Below are positions 8,834-19,941 of a stretch of 64,000 nt of DNA, piece after piece (position 1 is the first letter of the stretch; every line of letters starts with the position of its first letter). The stretch spans positions 1 to 64,000 of the forward strand of contig CBDFGB010000001.1 of NCBI GenBank assembly GCA_965246915.1, in the 5' to 3' direction. Source of the DNA: CAVRQM01 sp965246915. Its GTDB lineage: Bacteria; Pseudomonadota; Alphaproteobacteria; Acetobacterales; Acetobacteraceae. Both the position numbers and the translations under genes were made by a program. The notes beneath the pieces are model-generated. The model worked only from the letters and a program-made list of their open reading frames with translations, was not told the DNA's origin and searched no databases.

Positions 8834-9700
8834 ATGACCGAGACCATTTTCGCCCCGTCCCCCGTCGCGGGGATGGGAGCCAGCGCGGCGACGACGCGCC
8901 GCTCTAGGACCAGCGCTCTGCTGCGCGAACCGCTGCTGCATTTTTGCATCCTGGCCGCGCTCGTCTTCGGCCTCGACCGCCTGCTGCATCCGCCGTCCCG
9001 GAGCGAGCGCGTCATCACGATCAGCAAGCAGATGCGACAGGAGCTGATCGACCGGTTCGACGAGGACAAGCTGGTCAAGCCCACGCCGCAGCAACTGCAG
9101 CAGCTCATCGATTTCTATGTCGCGACCGAAATCCTGTATCGCGAAGGCAAATCCATGGGTCTGGAGCGTGGCGACGACATGATCCGCGCGCGCATCGCCC
9201 ACAAGCTCCAGCTCCTGATCTTCAGCGACATCGATGTGGGCAACCCATCCGACGAGCAGCTTGCATCCTGGTTCGCCGCCAATCGCGGACGGTTCGACAC
9301 GCCCCGAAAATTCGATTTCTACCTCGGCGATGCGCAGTCCGAGGAGCAGGCGCGCGAATTCGTCGAGAAGATCGGTCGCGGCGAGGAGCCGGATTCGCTG
9401 CGCGAGGAATCGCGCGCCTTTCAAGGACGGCCGGCGAAAAGCATCGTGGAGGTGTTCGGCGAGGCGTTCCTGGCGCGGCTTTCCGCGATGCCACGCGGCG
9501 TCTGGCAGGCGATCCAATCCAAGGAGGGCTGGCATGTCGCGCGGGTCGACGGAGTGACCGAGGCGGTTCCGGCCACGCTGGACGGCGTGCGACAGACCGC
9601 GGTGCAGGAGTGGAAGACCGAGGAGACCCGCAAGCGCGCGCTGATCGCGGTGGACCGCCTCAAGACGTCTTATACGATCGTCGACGAGGGTAGTCCTTGA
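8834..9700 (+). CDS. PpiC/SurA-like peptidyl-prolyl isomerase, membrane-anchored
   Basis: A 288-residue protein with one N-terminal hydrophobic segment (LLHFCILAALVFGLDRLL), then a charged region of the parvulin/SurA-like type (ITISKQMRQELIDRF, and YREGKSMGLERGDDMIRARI). It probably acts as a periplasmic foldase. Family members of this kind are often found beside HupE/UreJ genes, as here. The ATG at 8834 is preferred over an upstream in-frame start at 8795 because the conserved sequence begins later. The stop overlaps the TTG start of the next gene by two bases. Catalytic parvulin residues are not obvious, so chaperone-only function is possible. Confidence 0.75.
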   Translation: MTETIFAPSPVAGMGASAATTRRSRTSALLREPLLHFCILAALVFGLDRLLHPPSRSERVITISKQMRQELIDRFDEDKLVKPTPQQLQQLIDFYVATEILYREGKSMGLERGDDMIRARIAHKLQLLIFSDIDVGNPSDEQLASWFAANRGRFDTPRKFDFYLGDAQSEEQAREFVEKIGRGEEPDSLREESRAFQGRPAKSIVEVFGEAFLARLSAMPRGVWQAIQSKEGWHVARVDGVTEAVPATLDGVRQTAVQEWKTEETRKRALIAVDRLKTSYTIVDEGSP

Positions 9701-10671
9701 GGCTCCTTCGCGGCTGGGGGCTCGTGCTCCTCGCGCTATTTCCCGTCCTGTGCGGCCGCGCGTGGGCGCATGAGGCCGCGATGGGAGTACTCGAGCTGCA
9801 CCAAGTCAAGCCGACCGAATTCATCGGCAACTGGGTGCTCGCACCGACCTTCGACCCTAAATATCTGCGCGCGAGCTTCCCGCCGCAGTGCCACTGGGAG
9901 CCGCCGTTGCTGGAATGCGGCGCGCCTGGTTTCGTCGGCCGCGTCGCCTTCGACAATCTCGGCGGCAACATGTCCGCCGTCATGCTGCGGATCTTTCCGA
10001 TCGAGGGCGAGCCGCGCACCTACACGCTGTCGGCCGCCACGCCAGCGGTGACCGTGCTGGGCGAAAGCAAGCCCACGCTCGCGACCTGGCTCGAGCTCGC
10101 GGTCACGTATCTCAATCTCGGCATCGACCACATCCTGCTCGGCGTCGACCATCTGCTGTTCGTGCTCGGCCTGATCTGGATCGTCCAGGGCGGCTGGCGG
10201 CTGGCCAAGACCATCACGGCCTTCACGATCGGCCACAGCCTGTCGCTGGCGGCCGCCGCGTTCGGGCTGATCGGCGTGCCGGAACTGCCGCTGAACGCGG
10301 TGATCGCGCTGTCGATCGTGTTCGTGGGCGTCGAGATCGCCAAGCTGCAACGCGGCGAGGTCGGGATCACCGCGCGCCATCCCTGGGCCGTGGCGCTGGG
10401 CTTCGGCCTGGTGCACGGCATCGGCTTCGCTGGCGCCCTGGTCTCGCTCGGCATCCAAAGGAGCGTCTTGCCCGTAGCGTTGCTGTCTTTCAATGTCGGG
10501 GCCGAGATCGGCCAGTTGGCTTTCGTGCTGCTCGTTCTGGCGCTGTTCTGGGCGCACCAGACGCTCGCGGCGACGCTGCCGAGCTGGGGCGCGGTCGTGC
10601 CGGCTTACGCGATCGGGGTGCCGGCGATGTTCTGGTTCATCGGCCGCATGGTGCGGCTGGTGACGACGTGA
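9697..10671 (+). CDS. HupE/UreJ_2 family membrane protein
   Basis: A 324-residue protein with a signal peptide (to about residue 24, GRAWAHE), a ~100-residue exported domain, and a C-terminal set of membrane helices with the HupE/UreJ pattern (LNLGIDHILLGVDHLLFVLG, then FGLVHGIGFAGAL). Conserved His and Asp in the helices suit metal-ion (Ni/Co) passage, as proposed for HupE. The start is TTG at 9697, overlapping the TGA of the upstream PpiC-like gene; no ATG or GTG serves the signal peptide as well. It is the first of three HupE-type genes in a row. Confidence 0.82.
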   Translation: MRLLRGWGLVLLALFPVLCGRAWAHEAAMGVLELHQVKPTEFIGNWVLAPTFDPKYLRASFPPQCHWEPPLLECGAPGFVGRVAFDNLGGNMSAVMLRIFPIEGEPRTYTLSAATPAVTVLGESKPTLATWLELAVTYLNLGIDHILLGVDHLLFVLGLIWIVQGGWRLAKTITAFTIGHSLSLAAAAFGLIGVPELPLNAVIALSIVFVGVEIAKLQRGEVGITARHPWAVALGFGLVHGIGFAGALVSLGIQRSVLPVALLSFNVGAEIGQLAFVLLVLALFWAHQTLAATLPSWGAVVPAYAIGVPAMFWFIGRMVRLVTT

Positions 10672-10705
10672 GCCGATCGATGTCGGCTACGCAAGAGGGG
10701 GATGC

Positions 10706-11335
10706 ATGATGCTTCCGCGGTCTTCTCGACTTTCGCAGCCATCGCGCGCCCTGCCATGGGCGATCGCCTGTCTGCTGCTGACGACCCAGGCCGCGCTCGC
10801 ACATACCGGCGCGGGCACGATCGGCGGGCTTCAGAGCGGCATCCTGCATCCGCTGACCGGCCCCGACCACCTGATCGCCATGGTCGCGGTCGGCATCTGG
10901 GGCGCGCAGCTCGGCGCCCCGGCGATCTGGGTGCTGCCGATCTGCTTCCCGCTGGTCATGGCGATCGGCGGCGCGCTGGGCGTGGCCGGTGTCCCGCTTC
11001 CCGCCACCGAAATCTTCATCGCCTTGTCCGCCCTGGTGCTCGGCACGGTCGTCGCGTTGCGGCTGAAGGCACCGTTCTGGATCGCCGCCATCGTCGTCAG
11101 CGTGTTTGCGATCTTCCATGGCCACGCGCACGGGCTCGAACTTCCGGAGGCGGCCAATCCGCTCGCCTATGCCGCCGGCTTCGTCATGGCGACCGGCTTT
11201 CTGCATCTCGTCGGCATCGTGATCGGCGTGGCGCTGCGCTGGCCGCTCGGCGCGCGCCTCGTGCAGGGCGTGGGCGCGTGCATCGCCCTCGCCGGTTGCT
11301 TCTATCTCTACGCCGCGTTGACCGGCGCGGCGTGA
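10706..11335 (+). CDS. hupE: HupE/UreJ family metal transport protein
   Basis: A 209-residue classical HupE/UreJ protein: a signal-like N-terminus ending TTQAALAHTGAG, then the family motif HPLTGPDHLIAMVAVG and FAIFHGHAHGLELPE. HupE/UreJ proteins are inner-membrane carriers believed to bring Ni2+ (or Co2+) to hydrogenase or urease. No urease or hydrogenase gene is in this window. The RBS GAGGGGG sits 5-6 bases before the ATG at 10706. The TGA overlaps the start of the next gene. Confidence 0.88.
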   Translation: MMLPRSSRLSQPSRALPWAIACLLLTTQAALAHTGAGTIGGLQSGILHPLTGPDHLIAMVAVGIWGAQLGAPAIWVLPICFPLVMAIGGALGVAGVPLPATEIFIALSALVLGTVVALRLKAPFWIAAIVVSVFAIFHGHAHGLELPEAANPLAYAAGFVMATGFLHLVGIVIGVALRWPLGARLVQGVGACIALAGCFYLYAALTGAA

Positions 11336-11937
11336 TGCGCGGGCTGGCCATCTCGGCGGCGGCTCTGGCGCTGTTCGCCGCCGGGCCCGCCGAAGCGCAC
11401 ATCGTCTCCTCCCGGTTCGGCGATTTCTATGCCGGCGCCGCCCATCCCCTGACCGCGATCGAGGACGTCGCGTTGTTCGTGGCGCTCGGGGTCGTGGCCG
11501 GGATGCAGGAGGCGCGGCGCGCCCGGTGGATGGTCGTGGCCTTCCCGGCCAGCCTGCTGCTGGGGGCGCTGCTCGCGCGGACCGCGGCGCCGATGGTCCC
11601 CGGCGCACTGACCGATGCCGCGGGGCTGGTGCTGATCGGCGTGCTGATCGCCGCGGCGATCCCGTTGCCGGCCGCGGCGCTGGCGTCGCTCGCCGGTCTG
11701 GTCGGCTTGTTTCGCGGCTATGCGAACGCGGAGGGTCTCGACGCCGGCACGAACGTCGCACTGTTCGTGCTCGGCGTGGTGACCTGCGGGTATGCGCTGG
11801 CGACTCTCGCGGCCGCGTCGGCGCTGGCGTTTCGCCGCTCCGGCGCGCCATGGCGGATGGTGGCGTTGCGTGCATGCGGCAGCTGGGTGGCCGCGATGGG
11901 CCTCATGTTCGGAGCGTTCGCGATACGCTCGCTCTGA
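11335..11937 (+). CDS. Third HupE/UreJ-like membrane protein
   Basis: A 200-residue integral membrane protein with a cleavable-looking N-terminus (ALALFAAGPAEAHIVSSR). It has HPLTAIEDVALFVALGVVAG in place of the canonical HPLTGPDH, with the central GPDH changed to AIED, so it is a divergent paralogue. The ATG at 11335 shares its A with the TGA of hupE. It is followed after 150 bp by a Crp/Fnr-type regulator. The loss of one His in the metal motif suggests an accessory or altered specificity role (inference). Confidence 0.75.
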   Translation: MRGLAISAAALALFAAGPAEAHIVSSRFGDFYAGAAHPLTAIEDVALFVALGVVAGMQEARRARWMVVAFPASLLLGALLARTAAPMVPGALTDAAGLVLIGVLIAAAIPLPAAALASLAGLVGLFRGYANAEGLDAGTNVALFVLGVVTCGYALATLAAASALAFRRSGAPWRMVALRACGSWVAAMGLMFGAFAIRSL

Positions 11938-12087
11938 GCCGTGATCGTTTGTTCGCCGCACCCATTTTCACGCTTGGCAGCATTGCCGCTCACGCTCGGC
12001 TCACGCCGGCCCTGATAGGGGCACAATGACGGTCAGTCCTGAACGGCCTGGCCCGTCCGTTGCGCCGCCAAATCGGGAAGTGTCAAA

Positions 12088-12816
12088 ATGTCCAACCCGC
12101 ATGCCGGATCCGCTCGTCGCCCGCCCTCCGTGGAGGCGAACGCGGTCGCATCCTTCGCCCTCGTTGCCACGCTGTGTCCATTGCTGGCCGGCTTGCCCGC
12201 GCCGCTGATGGCCGCCGTCGCGGGCCACGCGCGGTGGCGTTATTTCCGGCGCGGCGAGGTCGTGGTGCAGAGCGGCCGGCCTTCGGTCGAGGTGCTGGTC
12301 ATCGCCGAAGGCGCGCTGATTGCAGCGATCCCCGGACTCGCGCGGCCGGAGCCGATCCGCATCCTGCGGCGCGGCCATCTATGCGGCGAACTGGCGCTGC
12401 TCGGCGATATGCCGCCCGTCTCGGAGATCAGGGCGTTGTCCAACGGCGCAGCACTGGCGCTCGACGGGCGCGACGTGAAGTCCGCGATTCGCGAGGACCG
12501 CGAGTTCGCGGCCAGGATCATCCGCCATCTGTGCGCCCAGACTCGAACTTTCGAAATGGAGTTCCAGGTGAGCCAGGCGCGCGACGCGTCGGCGCGGCTC
12601 GCGGACGTCATGCTGACGCTGTCGGCACTGCGCGAGCCGCCGCGCGTGGATCTGACGCAGGTCGCGCTGGCCGGCCTGATCGGCGTCACCCGCGAGACGG
12701 TCGGTCGGATCCTGAAACGCTGGAGGCGCGAGGGTCTGGTCGCGACGACGGACGGCCAGACCTTTCCGCGCGACATGCCGCGGCTGCGGCGGGAGGCTTC
12801 GATGGCGCGGCGATAG
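12088..12816 (+). CDS. Crp/Fnr family transcriptional regulator
   Basis: A 242-residue protein with an N-terminal cyclic-nucleotide-binding-like beta barrel (about residues 30-140) and a C-terminal winged helix-turn-helix whose recognition helix reads AGLIGVTRETVGRILKRW. No Cys cluster typical of Fnr iron-sulfur sensing was seen in the N-terminal region. It lies downstream of the HupE triplet on the same strand, and may control it. The tRNA-Lys follows on the opposite strand. Effector unknown. Confidence 0.88.
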   Translation: MSNPHAGSARRPPSVEANAVASFALVATLCPLLAGLPAPLMAAVAGHARWRYFRRGEVVVQSGRPSVEVLVIAEGALIAAIPGLARPEPIRILRRGHLCGELALLGDMPPVSEIRALSNGAALALDGRDVKSAIREDREFAARIIRHLCAQTRTFEMEFQVSQARDASARLADVMLTLSALREPPRVDLTQVALAGLIGVTRETVGRILKRWRREGLVATTDGQTFPRDMPRLRREASMARR

Positions 12817-12888
12817 ACGCCTCGTCTCAAGCGCTCGCTGCGTCACGACGTCGCGGCGGTGGGAACGCGTTGCGCGGTCCGGAAAACA

Positions 12889-12964
<76 letters not shown>

Positions 12965-13083
12965 GCTGTCGCGGCCGCCGCTCATAGCAGCCTCCGCCGA
13001 CGCTGAAAACCCCGGCCGAGGCTTGCGCGGCCCGCAACCCCGTGCATCATCAGGCGCAATGGTCTGACGATCAAGGGGACAGA

Positions 13084-13994
<911 letters not shown>

Positions 13995-13998
<4 letters not shown>

Positions 13999-15257
13999 GT
14001 GCCGCGCTGCGCGACGCGGCCATCTCGGCGGCCGTCGCGCTCGGCCTGTTCGCCGCCCTGATCGGCCTGCGCACCAGCGTGGACAACGGCATCCTGGTGC
14101 TGATCCCGCGCCCGGCGCTGCTGGCCATCGTCGTGGGCATCGTCTTCGTGGGCCGCCTCGCCTTCACCCTGCTCCGGCAGCGGCGGGGTCCCGCCCGAGG
14201 GCCGCGGCGCATGCCGGCGGTGCTGGTGCGAACCGGCACGTTCGCGGGGCCGGTGCTGCTCGCGGTCGCGCTGGTGATGCCGCTGTTCGCCGGGCGCTAC
14301 GTGCTCGATGTCGGCATCCTCGTGCTGACCTATGTGATGCTCGGCTGGGGGCTGAACATCGTGGTCGGCCTCGCGGGCCTGCTGGACCTCGGCTACGTGG
14401 CGTTCTACGCGGTTGGCGCGTACACCTACGCGCTGTTCAGCACGACATTTCAACTCGGGTTCTGGACCTGCCTGCCGCTCGCCGGGCTGTTCGCGGCGGT
14501 CTGGGGCATGATCCTGGGCTTTCCGGTGCTGCGGCTGCGGGGCGACTACCTCGCCATCGTGACGCTCGCGTTCGGCGAGATCATCCGCGTCGTGCTGCTG
14601 AACTGGACGCATCTGACCAACGGACCGAACGGCATCAGCGATATCCCGCGCCCGACCCTGTTCGGATTGAAGTTCAACGCGAGCGGCGATCCCGACACGT
14701 TCGCCGTCTTCTTCGGGCTGGAGCCGTCGGTCACCCATCGGTTCATCTTCCTCTATTACGTCATCCTGGGCCTGGCGCTGCTGGCCAACTGGATGAGCCT
14801 GCGGCTGCGCCGACTGCCGCTCGGCCGCGCGTGGGAGGCGTTGCGCGAGGACGAGATCGCCTGCCGGGCGCTCGGCATCGACGTCACCGTGACCAAGCTG
14901 ACCGCGTTCTCGCTCGGCGCCATGCTGGGAGGCTTCGCGGGCGCGTTCTTCGCCACCCGACAGGGCTTCGTCTCGCCCGAGAGTTTTACCTATATCGAGA
15001 GCGCGATCGTGCTGGCAATCGTCGTGCTCGGCGGCCTTGGCAGCCAGCTCGGCGTGGCGCTGGCGGCACTCGTGATGATCGGCGGCTCGGAGCTGTTCCG
15101 CGACTTCGCGCAGTACCGCATGCTGGTGTTCGGCATCGCGCTGGTCACCATGATGATCCTGCGGCCGCGCGGCCTCGTCTCCGGACGGTCGCCCTCCGTC
15201 GCTCTCGGCGCGCGCCGGGAGATATCGGCCGATCTGGTGGCGCAGGGTCGCGGATGA
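13995..15257 (+). CDS. livM: Branched-chain amino acid ABC transporter permease LivM
   Basis: A 420-residue polytopic permease. It has the LivM core ILVLTYVMLGWGLNIVVGLAG LLDLGYVAFYAVGAYTYA in pieces, GLRLRR-type loop sequence before the EAA-like REDEIACRALGID, and GGLGSQLGVALAALVMIGG near the end. The extra N-terminal ~80 residues contain two more hydrophobic segments, usual for this subfamily. Both ends overlap neighbours by 4 bp (livH and livG), so the operon is probably translated as a coupled unit. Confidence 0.93.
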
Positions 15258-16074
15258 CGACACTGCTGTCGGTCGAGAATCTGGTCATGCGGTTCGGCGG
15301 CCTGACCGCCGTGCGCGACCTGTCGTTCGCCGCGAACATCGGCGAGATCACCGCCGTGATCGGCCCCAATGGCGCGGGCAAGACCACGGTGTTCAACTGC
15401 ATCACCGGCTTTTACCGTCCGACCGGCGGTCGCCTCCGGCTGACCTCGGGCAGCGGCGAAGTCGCGCTGGAGCGGCTGGCGGGCCACCAGATCACGCGGC
15501 GCGCCCGGGTCGCGCGTACCTTCCAGAACATCCGCCTGTTCGCCGGCATGACCGCGCTCGAGAACCTTATGGTGGCGCAGCACAACATGCTGATGCCGAA
15601 CGTGGCCAGCGGCCTGCTCGCGGTGTTCGGCATCGGCGGCCACGCCCGACGCGAGCGGCTGGCGATCGAACGCGCGCGCAATTGGCTCGATGCGGTCGAT
15701 CTGACCGCACGCGCCGACGACCCCGCCGGCGCCCTGCCCTATGGCGCGCAACGCCGGCTCGAGATCGCGCGGGCGATGTGCACAGACCCGGTCCTGCTGT
15801 GCCTGGACGAGCCGGCCGCCGGCCTCAACCCGCGCGAGAGCGACGAGCTGGCTGGCTTGCTGCTCCGCATCAAGCGCGACGGCTGCACCATCCTGCTGAT
15901 CGAGCACGACATGGGCGTGGTCATGCGGATCAGCGACCACGTCGTCGTGCTCGACCACGGCAGCAAGATCGCCGACGGGCCACCCGCCCTCGTGCGCGAT
16001 GACCCGCACGTCATCGCCGCCTATCTGGGCGAGGGCGACGAGGGGCTCGACGAGGACGCGGCGGTCGCCGCCGC

Positions 16075-16078
<4 letters not shown>
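15254..16078 (+). CDS. livG: Branched-chain amino acid ABC transporter ATPase LivG
   Basis: A 274-residue ABC ATPase. Walker A GPNGAGKTT is at residues 37-45, the signature region reads LPYGAQRRLEIARA, Walker B LLCLDEPAAGL, and the switch His is in LLIEHDMGVV. It couples ATP hydrolysis to uptake through LivHM together with LivF. ATG at 15254 overlaps the livM stop. The C-terminus is acidic (GEGDEGLDEDAA). Confidence 0.94.
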
Positions 16079-16794
<716 letters not shown>

Positions 16795-16859
16795 GCCGGG
16801 CCGGGCAACTCGCGGCGGGCCGGGTCGTTAGTTCCATGTCAAGCACAGAGGAGACCGAC

Positions 16860-17045
16860 ATGGACAAGGATCGTATTGCTGGCGCGTATGACCAGGCCAA
16901 GGGTGCCGTGAAGGAGACCGTCGGGAAGGTCACCGGTGACACCAAGCTCGAGACCGAGGGCAAGGCCGACAAGGTGGCCGGCAAGGTCGAGAGCACTGTC
17001 GGCGGGGCCAAGGACGCGGTGCGCGACGCGGCCGACAAGGTCTGA
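16860..17045 (+). CDS. CsbD family stress protein
   Basis: A 61-residue hydrophilic, lysine- and aspartate-rich protein with the CsbD pattern MDKDRIAGAYDQAKGAVKET and repeated KVTGD/KVAGKVE units. Family members are stress-induced in many bacteria, of unknown mechanism. AGAGGAG lies 7 bases before the ATG at 16860; another in-frame ATG at 16836 lies upstream of that RBS and is less likely. A good hairpin terminator follows at 17066. Confidence 0.88.
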   Translation: MDKDRIAGAYDQAKGAVKETVGKVTGDTKLETEGKADKVAGKVESTVGGAKDAVRDAADKV

Positions 17046-17065
17046 CGCCAGCACTGAGTGACCGA

Positions 17066-17103
17066 CCAAGGGCGTCGCGGGAGACCGCGGCGCCCTTGGC
17101 GTT
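17066..17103 (+). terminator. Hairpin terminator after csbD-like gene
   Basis: A 15-bp stem with one T·G pair (17066-17080 with 17085-17099) closes on a GAGA tetraloop and is followed by CGTTTC. The U-tract is weak. Confidence 0.65.
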
Positions 17104-17166
17104 TCGGCCGCCCCTGGTGCGGGCTCGCGGCCTCTGCGACTTTGCGTGACGCCACAGGGACGCAGC

Positions 17167-17658
17167 ATGGTCACGCGCGAGACGTATCGAGAGGCGATGG
17201 CGCGGCTCGGCGCCGCCGTCAACGTCATCACCACAGCCGGCCCCGACGGGCGTCGCGGCTTTACCGCCTCGGCGGTGTGCAGCGTGACCGACACGCCCCC
17301 CACTCTCCTGGTGTGCTGCAACCGTCGGAACGACAGTCATCCCTCCCTGGTCGCCAATCGCATCATGTGCGTCAACACGCTGAGCGCCGGCCAGACGGAC
17401 ATCTCCGACGTGTTCGCCGGCGGCGAGGAGGGCGAGGCGCGGTTCGCGACGGGAGCCTGGCACACGCTGCAGACCGGCGCTCCGGCATTGCAGGGCGCGG
17501 TGGTCTCGTTCGATTGCCGGATCGTCCAGATCACCGATGTCGGCACGCACAGCGTGGTGTTCGGCGAGGTGGTCGCGATTGCCCGCGGCTCGGTGCATGA
17601 CGGGCTGATGTATTTCGGGCGGGCCTACCACCCGCTGGCGCATCCGCGGGTGGCTTGA
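17167..17658 (+). CDS. Flavin reductase family protein
   Basis: A 163-residue FMN-binding split-barrel protein of the flavin reductase (RutF/HpaC-like) type. It matches the family in GAAVNVITTAGPDGRRGFTA, SAVCSVTDTPPTLLVC (substrate and flavin contact strands) and FGRAYHPL near the end. Such proteins supply reduced flavin to a partner monooxygenase. I chose the ATG at 17167 because AGGGA sits 8 bases upstream; a GTG at 17146 adds seven residues. No partner monooxygenase is adjacent. Confidence 0.85.
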   Translation: MVTRETYREAMARLGAAVNVITTAGPDGRRGFTASAVCSVTDTPPTLLVCCNRRNDSHPSLVANRIMCVNTLSAGQTDISDVFAGGEEGEARFATGAWHTLQTGAPALQGAVVSFDCRIVQITDVGTHSVVFGEVVAIARGSVHDGLMYFGRAYHPLAHPRVA

Positions 17659-17691
17659 CGCTCCGATCTGGTCAGACCCTCACATCACAGT

Positions 17692-17759
17692 CGTCATCGC
17701 CGGGCTCGACCCGGCGATCTCGTACGGACGAGATGCCCGGGTCAAGCCCGGGCATGACG
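17692..17759. repeat. REP-like palindromic element between convergent genes
   Basis: The two hairpins each carry a CCGGG/CCCGG core (CGCCGGGCTCGACCCGGCG and ATGCCCGGGTCAAGCCCGGG CAT in pieces), and the outer ends CGTCAT/ATGACG are complementary, with CTCGT/ACGAG at the centre. The whole can fold as a cruciform. It sits between the flavin reductase and the livJ-like gene, where it may also act as a bidirectional terminator. Confidence 0.7.
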
Positions 17760-17782
17760 ATCCACTGTGTCGTTACAGAAAT

Positions 17783-18889
17783 TTACATCTGCTTGTAGTC
17801 GCCAGCGTGCCAGATGTACCAGACATACTCCGCGGTCGTGTCGCCTTTCTTGTCGAACGGCATGGAGCCCAGGACCGACGGCCACGGGCCGTCCTTTTTC
17901 AGGACCTCGGCGACCTTCTTCGGATCCGTCGTGCCCGCCTTGGCCACCGCCTCCGCCCAGATCTGGAACGCGGCATAGGTGTAGAGGACGTAGCCTTCCG
18001 GATTGATCCCCTTGGCGTTGAACGCCTTGACCACGTCGGCGGCCGTCGGACGGTTGCGCGGGTCCGCCGGGAAGGTGTTCATCAATCCTTCGATCGCCTC
18101 GCCGCCGATCTGCCACAGATCCTTGGTCGCCAGGCTGTCCGGGCCGAGGATCGTCGCCTTCAGCCCCTGCTCCTTGGCCTGGCGCGCGATCAGGCCGACC
18201 TCGGGGTGGTAGCCGCCGACATAGACGACATCGATCTTGGCGTCCTTCAGCCGGGAAATCAGCGCCGAGTAGTCACGCTCGCCCGGGACATAGGCGGTGT
18301 AAAGCGTCTCCTTCTTGCCCTCGGCATTGGCGTTCTTCTTGGTCTCGTCGGCGATGCCTTTGCCGTAGGTCGAGTTGTCGTGCAGGATCGCGACGTTGCG
18401 GTCCTTGAATTCGGTGGCCAGGGTGTGGCCGGCAAGCTTGCCCTGCTGATCGTCGCGGCCGCAGGTCCGGAACGTCAGCGGCCCGCCCTCATCGGTGAAC
18501 TTCGGGTTGGTCGAGGCGGGCGACATCTGCAGGATGCCCTCCTCGGTGTAGACTTTTCCGGCCGGGATCGAGCTTGACGAGCAGAAATGCCCGGCGACGA
18601 ACTTCACGCCCTGGCCCGCGAATTTGTTGGCGACGGAGACCGCCTGTTTTGGGTCGCACGCGTCGTCGCCGACCTCGAGCACGAGTTGCTGGCCGAGCAC
18701 GCCGCCCTTCGCGTTGATGTCGGCAATGGCCATTTCCGCGCCGTGCTTGAGCTGCTCGCCGAAGGCCGCGTATTCGCCAGTGATCGGGCCGGCCGTCGCG
18801 ACCTTGATCTGCGCCTGCGCGGGCGAGGTGGCCAGCGAGGCGAGCAACGCCAGCGCCGCGGCGCCGGCGAACAACGTCCGCTTCTTCAT
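17783..18889 (-). CDS. livJ: Branched-chain amino acid ABC transporter substrate-binding protein
   Basis: A 368-residue periplasmic binding protein with a signal peptide (MKKRTLFAGAAALALLASLA, cleavage about ATSPAQAQ) and LivJ family sequence: IKVATAGPITGEYAAFGEQL, INAKGGVLGQQLVLEVGDDA, and RTCGRDDQQGKLAGHTLATE. It captures leucine/isoleucine/valine or related amino acids for LivHMGF. The ATG at 18889 is chosen over an upstream in-frame ATG at 18964 because the signal peptide begins there. It is convergent with the flavin reductase and so is separate from livHMGF. Confidence 0.92.
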   Translation of the reverse strand: MKKRTLFAGAAALALLASLATSPAQAQIKVATAGPITGEYAAFGEQLKHGAEMAIADINAKGGVLGQQLVLEVGDDACDPKQAVSVANKFAGQGVKFVAGHFCSSSSIPAGKVYTEEGILQMSPASTNPKFTDEGGPLTFRTCGRDDQQGKLAGHTLATEFKDRNVAILHDNSTYGKGIADETKKNANAEGKKETLYTAYVPGERDYSALISRLKDAKIDVVYVGGYHPEVGLIARQAKEQGLKATILGPDSLATKDLWQIGGEAIEGLMNTFPADPRNRPTAADVVKAFNAKGINPEGYVLYTYAAFQIWAEAVAKAGTTDPKKVAEVLKKDGPWPSVLGSMPFDKKGDTTAEYVWYIWHAGDYKQM

Positions 18890-19048
18890 GAGTTTCTGTC
18901 CCCAAATGTTTTCCGCGCGGGACGCGCGGGTATCGCAGCCTAGAAGGTGGAATTGCCTGCGCAAAGCCCCGCTGCCGTCCCGGCGTCGGTTGCTTGGCCA
19001 AAGTCGGGAGCGCAGGGTGCGCGCCGGCTGTTTTCACGGAGCGACGGC

Positions 19049-19939
19049 ATGAGCGGGCAGGCGATCGGGGTCATCGGACTGGGCGGGATGGGCAGCGGCA
19101 TCGCACGGTCCCTGCTGCGGGCGGGGTTTCGGGTCCGGGTGTGGAACCGCACCGCGTCCGTGGCCGAGCCGCTGGTGGCCGAGGGCGCTGAGCCGGCCGA
19201 CAGCCCGGCCGGGGCGGCCGAGCCCGGCGGCTGCGTGATTACGATGGTCGCCAACGACGCCGCGCTGGAAGCGGTCGCCGCGGGCCCCGGTGGTTTCCTG
19301 GAGCGGCTGGGCGCGGGCGGGGTTCATATCTCGATGAGCACGATCAGTGTCGAGATCGCCCGCTCGCTCGCCGCCCGCCATGAGGCGGCGGGCAGCGACT
19401 GGGTGGCCGCCCCGGTGTTCGGCCGGCCGGAGGCGGCTGCCGCCGGCAAACTGTGGATCCTGCATTCCGGCAAGGCCGAGGCGAAAGCGAGGGTCCGCCC
19501 GGTGCTGGAGGCGTTAAGCCAGGGGATCTTCGACATCGGCGAAGCGCCGGATGCCGCGCCCGCGGGGAAGATGGCGGGCAACTTCCTGATCGCTTCGGCG
19601 ACCGAGGCGATGGGCGAGGCGTTCGCATTGCTGGAGAAGCGCGGCGTTGATGCGCGGGTGTTTCACGACATGATGGGCAAGACGATCTTCGCGGGCCCGA
19701 TCTATCAGAATTACGGCCGGTTCATCCTCGACCGGGCCTTCTCGCCACCGGGTTTCAAGCTGCCGCTGGGGGCAAAGGATGTCGGCCTCGTGCTGGCGGC
19801 CGGAGCGGAAAGCGGCGTTCCCATGCCGCTCGCCAGCCTGCTGCGCGACCGCTTCATCGCCGCGATGGCGCAAGGGCGCGGCGATCTCGACTGGACCAGC
19901 ATCGCGATGAACGCGCGGGCGGATGCCGGACTGGCCTAA
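19049..19939 (+). CDS. NAD(P)-dependent beta-hydroxyacid dehydrogenase family
   Basis: A 296-residue enzyme of the 3-hydroxyisobutyrate dehydrogenase/6-phosphogluconate-like family. Rossmann motif GLGGMGSGIA is at about residues 9-18. The substrate-binding stretch and catalytic Lys lie in PAGKMAGNFLIASATEAMGEA. These enzymes oxidise beta-hydroxyacids with NAD(P)+ (or reduce the semialdehyde). ATG at 19049 follows ACGGAGCG-type RBS; a longer frame from 18947 lacks homology. Divergent from the livJ gene, with 159 bp between, which fits a link with valine catabolism, though this is weak inference. Confidence 0.86.
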   Translation: MSGQAIGVIGLGGMGSGIARSLLRAGFRVRVWNRTASVAEPLVAEGAEPADSPAGAAEPGGCVITMVANDAALEAVAAGPGGFLERLGAGGVHISMSTISVEIARSLAARHEAAGSDWVAAPVFGRPEAAAAGKLWILHSGKAEAKARVRPVLEALSQGIFDIGEAPDAAPAGKMAGNFLIASATEAMGEAFALLEKRGVDARVFHDMMGKTIFAGPIYQNYGRFILDRAFSPPGFKLPLGAKDVGLVLAAGAESGVPMPLASLLRDRFIAAMAQGRGDLDWTSIAMNARADAGLA

Positions 19940-19941
19940 CT

